Assembly (NCBI GenBank): GCA_021770345.1
Contig: JAETRD010000006.1
Coordinates: forward strand, 62,001-126,000
Reading direction: 5' to 3'
DNA from: Lachnospiraceae bacterium
GTDB taxonomy: Bacteria; Bacillota; Clostridia; Lachnospirales; Lachnospiraceae
Length of the DNA: 64,000 nucleotides
The notes beneath the pieces are model-generated. The model was not told the DNA's origin, did no database searches, and worked only from the letters and a program-made list of their open reading frames with translations. Below, one piece after another: positions 62,295 to 64,000 of this stretch. Position 1 is the stretch's first letter, and the number at the start of each line of letters is the position of its first letter. Both the position numbers and the translations under genes were made by a program.

Positions 62295-62338
62295 ATCTGC
62301 CGTATTTCCATCTGGGAGTTTCGTTTCCCGCGAAGGAA
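62295..62338 (+). pseudogene. Fragment of a second macrodomain gene
   Basis: The DNA here closely resembles nt 61362-61405 of the intact macrodomain gene, including an identical GGGAGTTTCGTTTCCCGCG block. Translated, it gives ISIWEFRFPRRKAA against ISTGEFRFPRKEAA. Flanking sequence is not similar, so only a small piece survives. Confidence 0.65.
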
Positions 62339-62388
62339 AGCAGCAGCCGTCCGACACAATTCCGGCACAATTTTGTTTTCACAGGGAA

Positions 62389-62435
62389 AATAACGGGGAA
62401 GTACACAAAAATATTTTGTGTACTTCCCCGTTATT
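62389..62435. repeat. Perfect 22-bp inverted repeat with 3-nt loop
   Basis: The left arm (62389-62410, starting AATAACGGGG and ending CACAAAA) is an exact reverse complement of the right arm (62414-62435). No long T-run follows on either side, so it is not a standard terminator. Confidence 0.85.
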
Positions 62436-62551
62436 GCGTTCAGAATTGTTTAAAAATCAATTATTAATATAAAAAATAAAGAAAGTAATCTGACTAGAAT
62501 AAAAAATATACATAATAGTCAAATTATCAGAAAATAAGACGAAAAAAGCGG

Positions 62552-62580
62552 TGGACAGCGGCGACAGAAAGGTGTATATT
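62552..62580 (+). promoter_or_regulatory. gltB promoter
   Basis: TGGACA (62552-62557), 17 bp, TATATT (62575-62580), with a leader of about 80 nt. Confidence 0.6.
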
Positions 62581-62669
62581 AAAAAACAGAAAAAAGGAAA
62601 AGACATCTGTTCGCAACAGAAGGACAGAGACTTTGGAGTTTACAGTGAAATGAGAAAGGAAATCCATGT

Positions 62670-64000
62670 ATGAGAGAGCAGAGAACCGATAAGAGAGATA
62701 CGTTAAACCGATTCTGTCCGCCCGTGTCGGGCGTTGCGGCGGGGCTTTATGATCCGGGATTCGAGCACGACAACTGCGGCATCGGCGCGGTGGTGAATAT
62801 CAAAGGAATCAAAACGCACGAGACGGTGGCGAACGCGCTTAAGATTGTAGAGTGTCTAAAACACCGCGCGGGGAAGGACGCCGAGGGAAAGACCGGGGAC
62901 GGCGTCGGCATCCTGTTACAGATTTCCCACCGGTTTTTTACGAAGATTGCGGGGCAGCTCGGGATTGAGCTCGGCGAGGAGCGGGATTACGGCGTCGGCA
63001 TGTTCTTTTTCCCGCAGGATGAGCTGCAGCGCAACCGGGCGAAGAAGATGTTTGAGGTGATTGTCCGAAAAGAGGGGATGGATTTCCTGGGCTGGAGAGA
63101 GGTGCCGACCGACCCGACGAAGCTCGGCCAGAAGGCGGCGGCCTGCATGCCCTGCATTATGCAGTGTTTTGTAAAGCGCCCGGCGGATGTGGAGCGGGGG
63201 CTGCCGTTTGACCGCAGGCTCTATGTCGCGAGGCGCGTGTTTGAGCAGTCGAACGACGACACTTATGTGGTGTCGCTCTCGAGCAGGACGATCGTGTATA
63301 AGGGCATGTTCCTGGTGGAACAGCTGCGGCAGTTTTTTGCGGATCTGCAGGACGCAGACTATGAGTCTGCGATTGCGACGGTGCACTCCCGCTTTTCGAC
63401 AAACACGAACCCGAGCTGGGAGCGGGCGCACCCGAACCGCTTTATCGTACATAACGGGGAGATTAACACGATCAAGGGAAACGCCGACAAGATGTTAGCG
63501 CGCGAGGAGACGATGGAGTCCGAGCATTTGCGGGGCGAGCTGCAGAAGGTGCTGCCGGTCATCAACACCGAGGGTTCCGACTCCGCGATGCTCGACAATA
63601 CGCTGGAGTTTCTTGTGATGAGCGGCATGGAGCTCCCGCTTGCGGTGATGATTCTGATACCGGAGCCGTGGGCGAACAACCGCATCATGTCCCGGAAAAA
63701 GAAAGATTTTTACCAGTATTACGCGACGATGATGGAGCCGTGGGACGGCCCGGCCTCGATTCTCTTTTCGGACGGCGATCTGATGGGGGCGGTGCTCGAC
63801 CGCAACGGCCTGCGCCCGTCCCGGTATTACATCACGGACGACAACTATCTGATTCTCTCCTCCGAGGTCGGCGTGCTCGACATCGATCCGACGAAGATTG
63901 TGACAAAGGAACGGCTGCGCCCCGGCAAGATGCTGCTCGTGGACACGGTGCAGGGAAAGGTGATCGACGATGACGAGTTAAAGGAGCGCTACGCCGGCAG
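62670..64000 (+). CDS. gltB: Glutamate synthase large subunit (3' end beyond window)
   Basis: 443 codons visible, open at the window edge. It transfers the amide of glutamine to 2-oxoglutarate. After a 35-residue propeptide, HDNCGIGAVVNI gives the glutaminase cysteine C36, which becomes the N-terminus after processing. HRAGKDAEGKTGDGVGI, ATVHSRFSTNTNPSWERAHP, HNGEINTIKGN and EPWDGPASILFSDG are the class II amidotransferase motifs. The ATG at 62670 has AAAGGA ten bases upstream. Confidence 0.95.
   Translation, partial: MREQRTDKRDTLNRFCPPVSGVAAGLYDPGFEHDNCGIGAVVNIKGIKTHETVANALKIVECLKHRAGKDAEGKTGDGVGILLQISHRFFTKIAGQLGIELGEERDYGVGMFFFPQDELQRNRAKKMFEVIVRKEGMDFLGWREVPTDPTKLGQKAAACMPCIMQCFVKRPADVERGLPFDRRLYVARRVFEQSNDDTYVVSLSSRTIVYKGMFLVEQLRQFFADLQDADYESAIATVHSRFSTNTNPSWERAHPNRFIVHNGEINTIKGNADKMLAREETMESEHLRGELQKVLPVINTEGSDSAMLDNTLEFLVMSGMELPLAVMILIPEPWANNRIMSRKKKDFYQYYATMMEPWDGPASILFSDGDLMGAVLDRNGLRPSRYYITDDNYLILSSEVGVLDIDPTKIVTKERLRPGKMLLVDTVQGKVIDDDELKERYAG

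Larger units (their letters stand above)
62264..62669. other. 406-bp intergenic region with macrodomain remnant and palindrome
   Basis: Between hicB and gltB. It holds a short decayed copy of the macrodomain gene (62295-62338), a perfect 22-bp inverted repeat (62389-62435), an AT-rich stretch with TGACTA and TAGTCA in inverted orientation (near 62493-62521), and the gltB promoter (62552-62580). The open frame 62263-62472 has no ribosome binding site and runs through the palindrome, so it is not called. Confidence 0.65.

Noticed and set aside
62263-62472. 69-residue open frame after hicB
   Set aside because: No ribosome binding site. It runs through the macrodomain remnant and the 22-bp palindrome.

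Overview
The window looks like a chromosomal core region of a Lachnospiraceae-type Clostridia bacterium (Bacillota). Reasons: the low-GC-Gram-positive gene order rnc-smc-ftsY and ylxM-ffh-rpsP-khpA-rimM-trmD-rplS-lepB-rbgA-rnhB-ylqG-ylqH-yraN, strong AGGAGG ribosome binding sites, textbook sigma-A promoters, several TTG/GTG starts, and clostridial families (DUF512 radical SAM, CdaR-like regulator, YesL, pgeF). Most of the DNA is moderately GC-rich. I cannot assign genus or species. No tRNA, rRNA, CRISPR array or intact insertion sequence was seen.

Layout. 1-4.7 kb: 3' part of a large surface PHP-phosphoesterase/OB-fold protein and a YibE/F membrane protein. 4.8-6.8 kb: ackA, whose promoter carries a near-ideal cre palindrome, then yceD-rpmF. 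6.8-7.4 kb: a gene-poor gap holding a collapsed AAA/PD-(D/E)XK pseudogene. 7.4-19.2 kb: a YesL protein, plsX-acpP, rnc with a heavily folded leader, smc, ftsY, threonine ammonia-lyase, a MATE exporter and an orphan GHKL kinase. 19.2-32.4 kb: the SRP/ribosome-maturation/RNA-processing cluster. It is interrupted between rimM and trmD by an AT-rich two-gene AAA-ATPase plus RloB/TOPRIM-like module that looks like an acquired phage-defence system. Here trmD is fused to an acetyltransferase domain. 32.4-41 kb: a giant hybrid sensor kinase, pgeF, and a YtrA-type GntR/ABC-transporter operon. 41.2-46 kb: DUF512 protein, der, plsY, gpsA, dut.

46-46.6 kb is a non-coding-looking gap with what reads as a complete type I toxin-antitoxin locus: a 26-codon membrane peptide on the minus strand, and a convergent promoter and terminator for an antisense RNA. 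It is followed by a large terminator hairpin. 46.7-53.2 kb: MsmX-type sugar ABC ATPase, a CdaR-like regulator, and a topoisomerase IV-like gene pair. 53.3-58.4 kb: folate operon folC-folE-folP-folB/K with overlapping HAD phosphatase and CPBP protease genes. 58.4-62.3 kb is an accessory-looking stretch: an Rrf2 regulator and NAD(P)-binding protein pair with twin operators, a class M sirtuin next to a cysteine-bearing macrodomain protein, and a hicAB toxin-antitoxin pair followed by a decayed macrodomain fragment. The window ends inside gltB.

Most genes serve housekeeping functions (lipid and folate synthesis, SRP, ribosome assembly, DNA topology). The more unusual biology sits in three insertions into that framework: the defence module at 22.3-24.1 kb, the type I toxin locus at 46.0-46.35 kb, and the ADP-ribosylation/HicAB stretch at 59.7-62.4 kb. 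All family assignments come from reading motifs by eye. No database search was possible.
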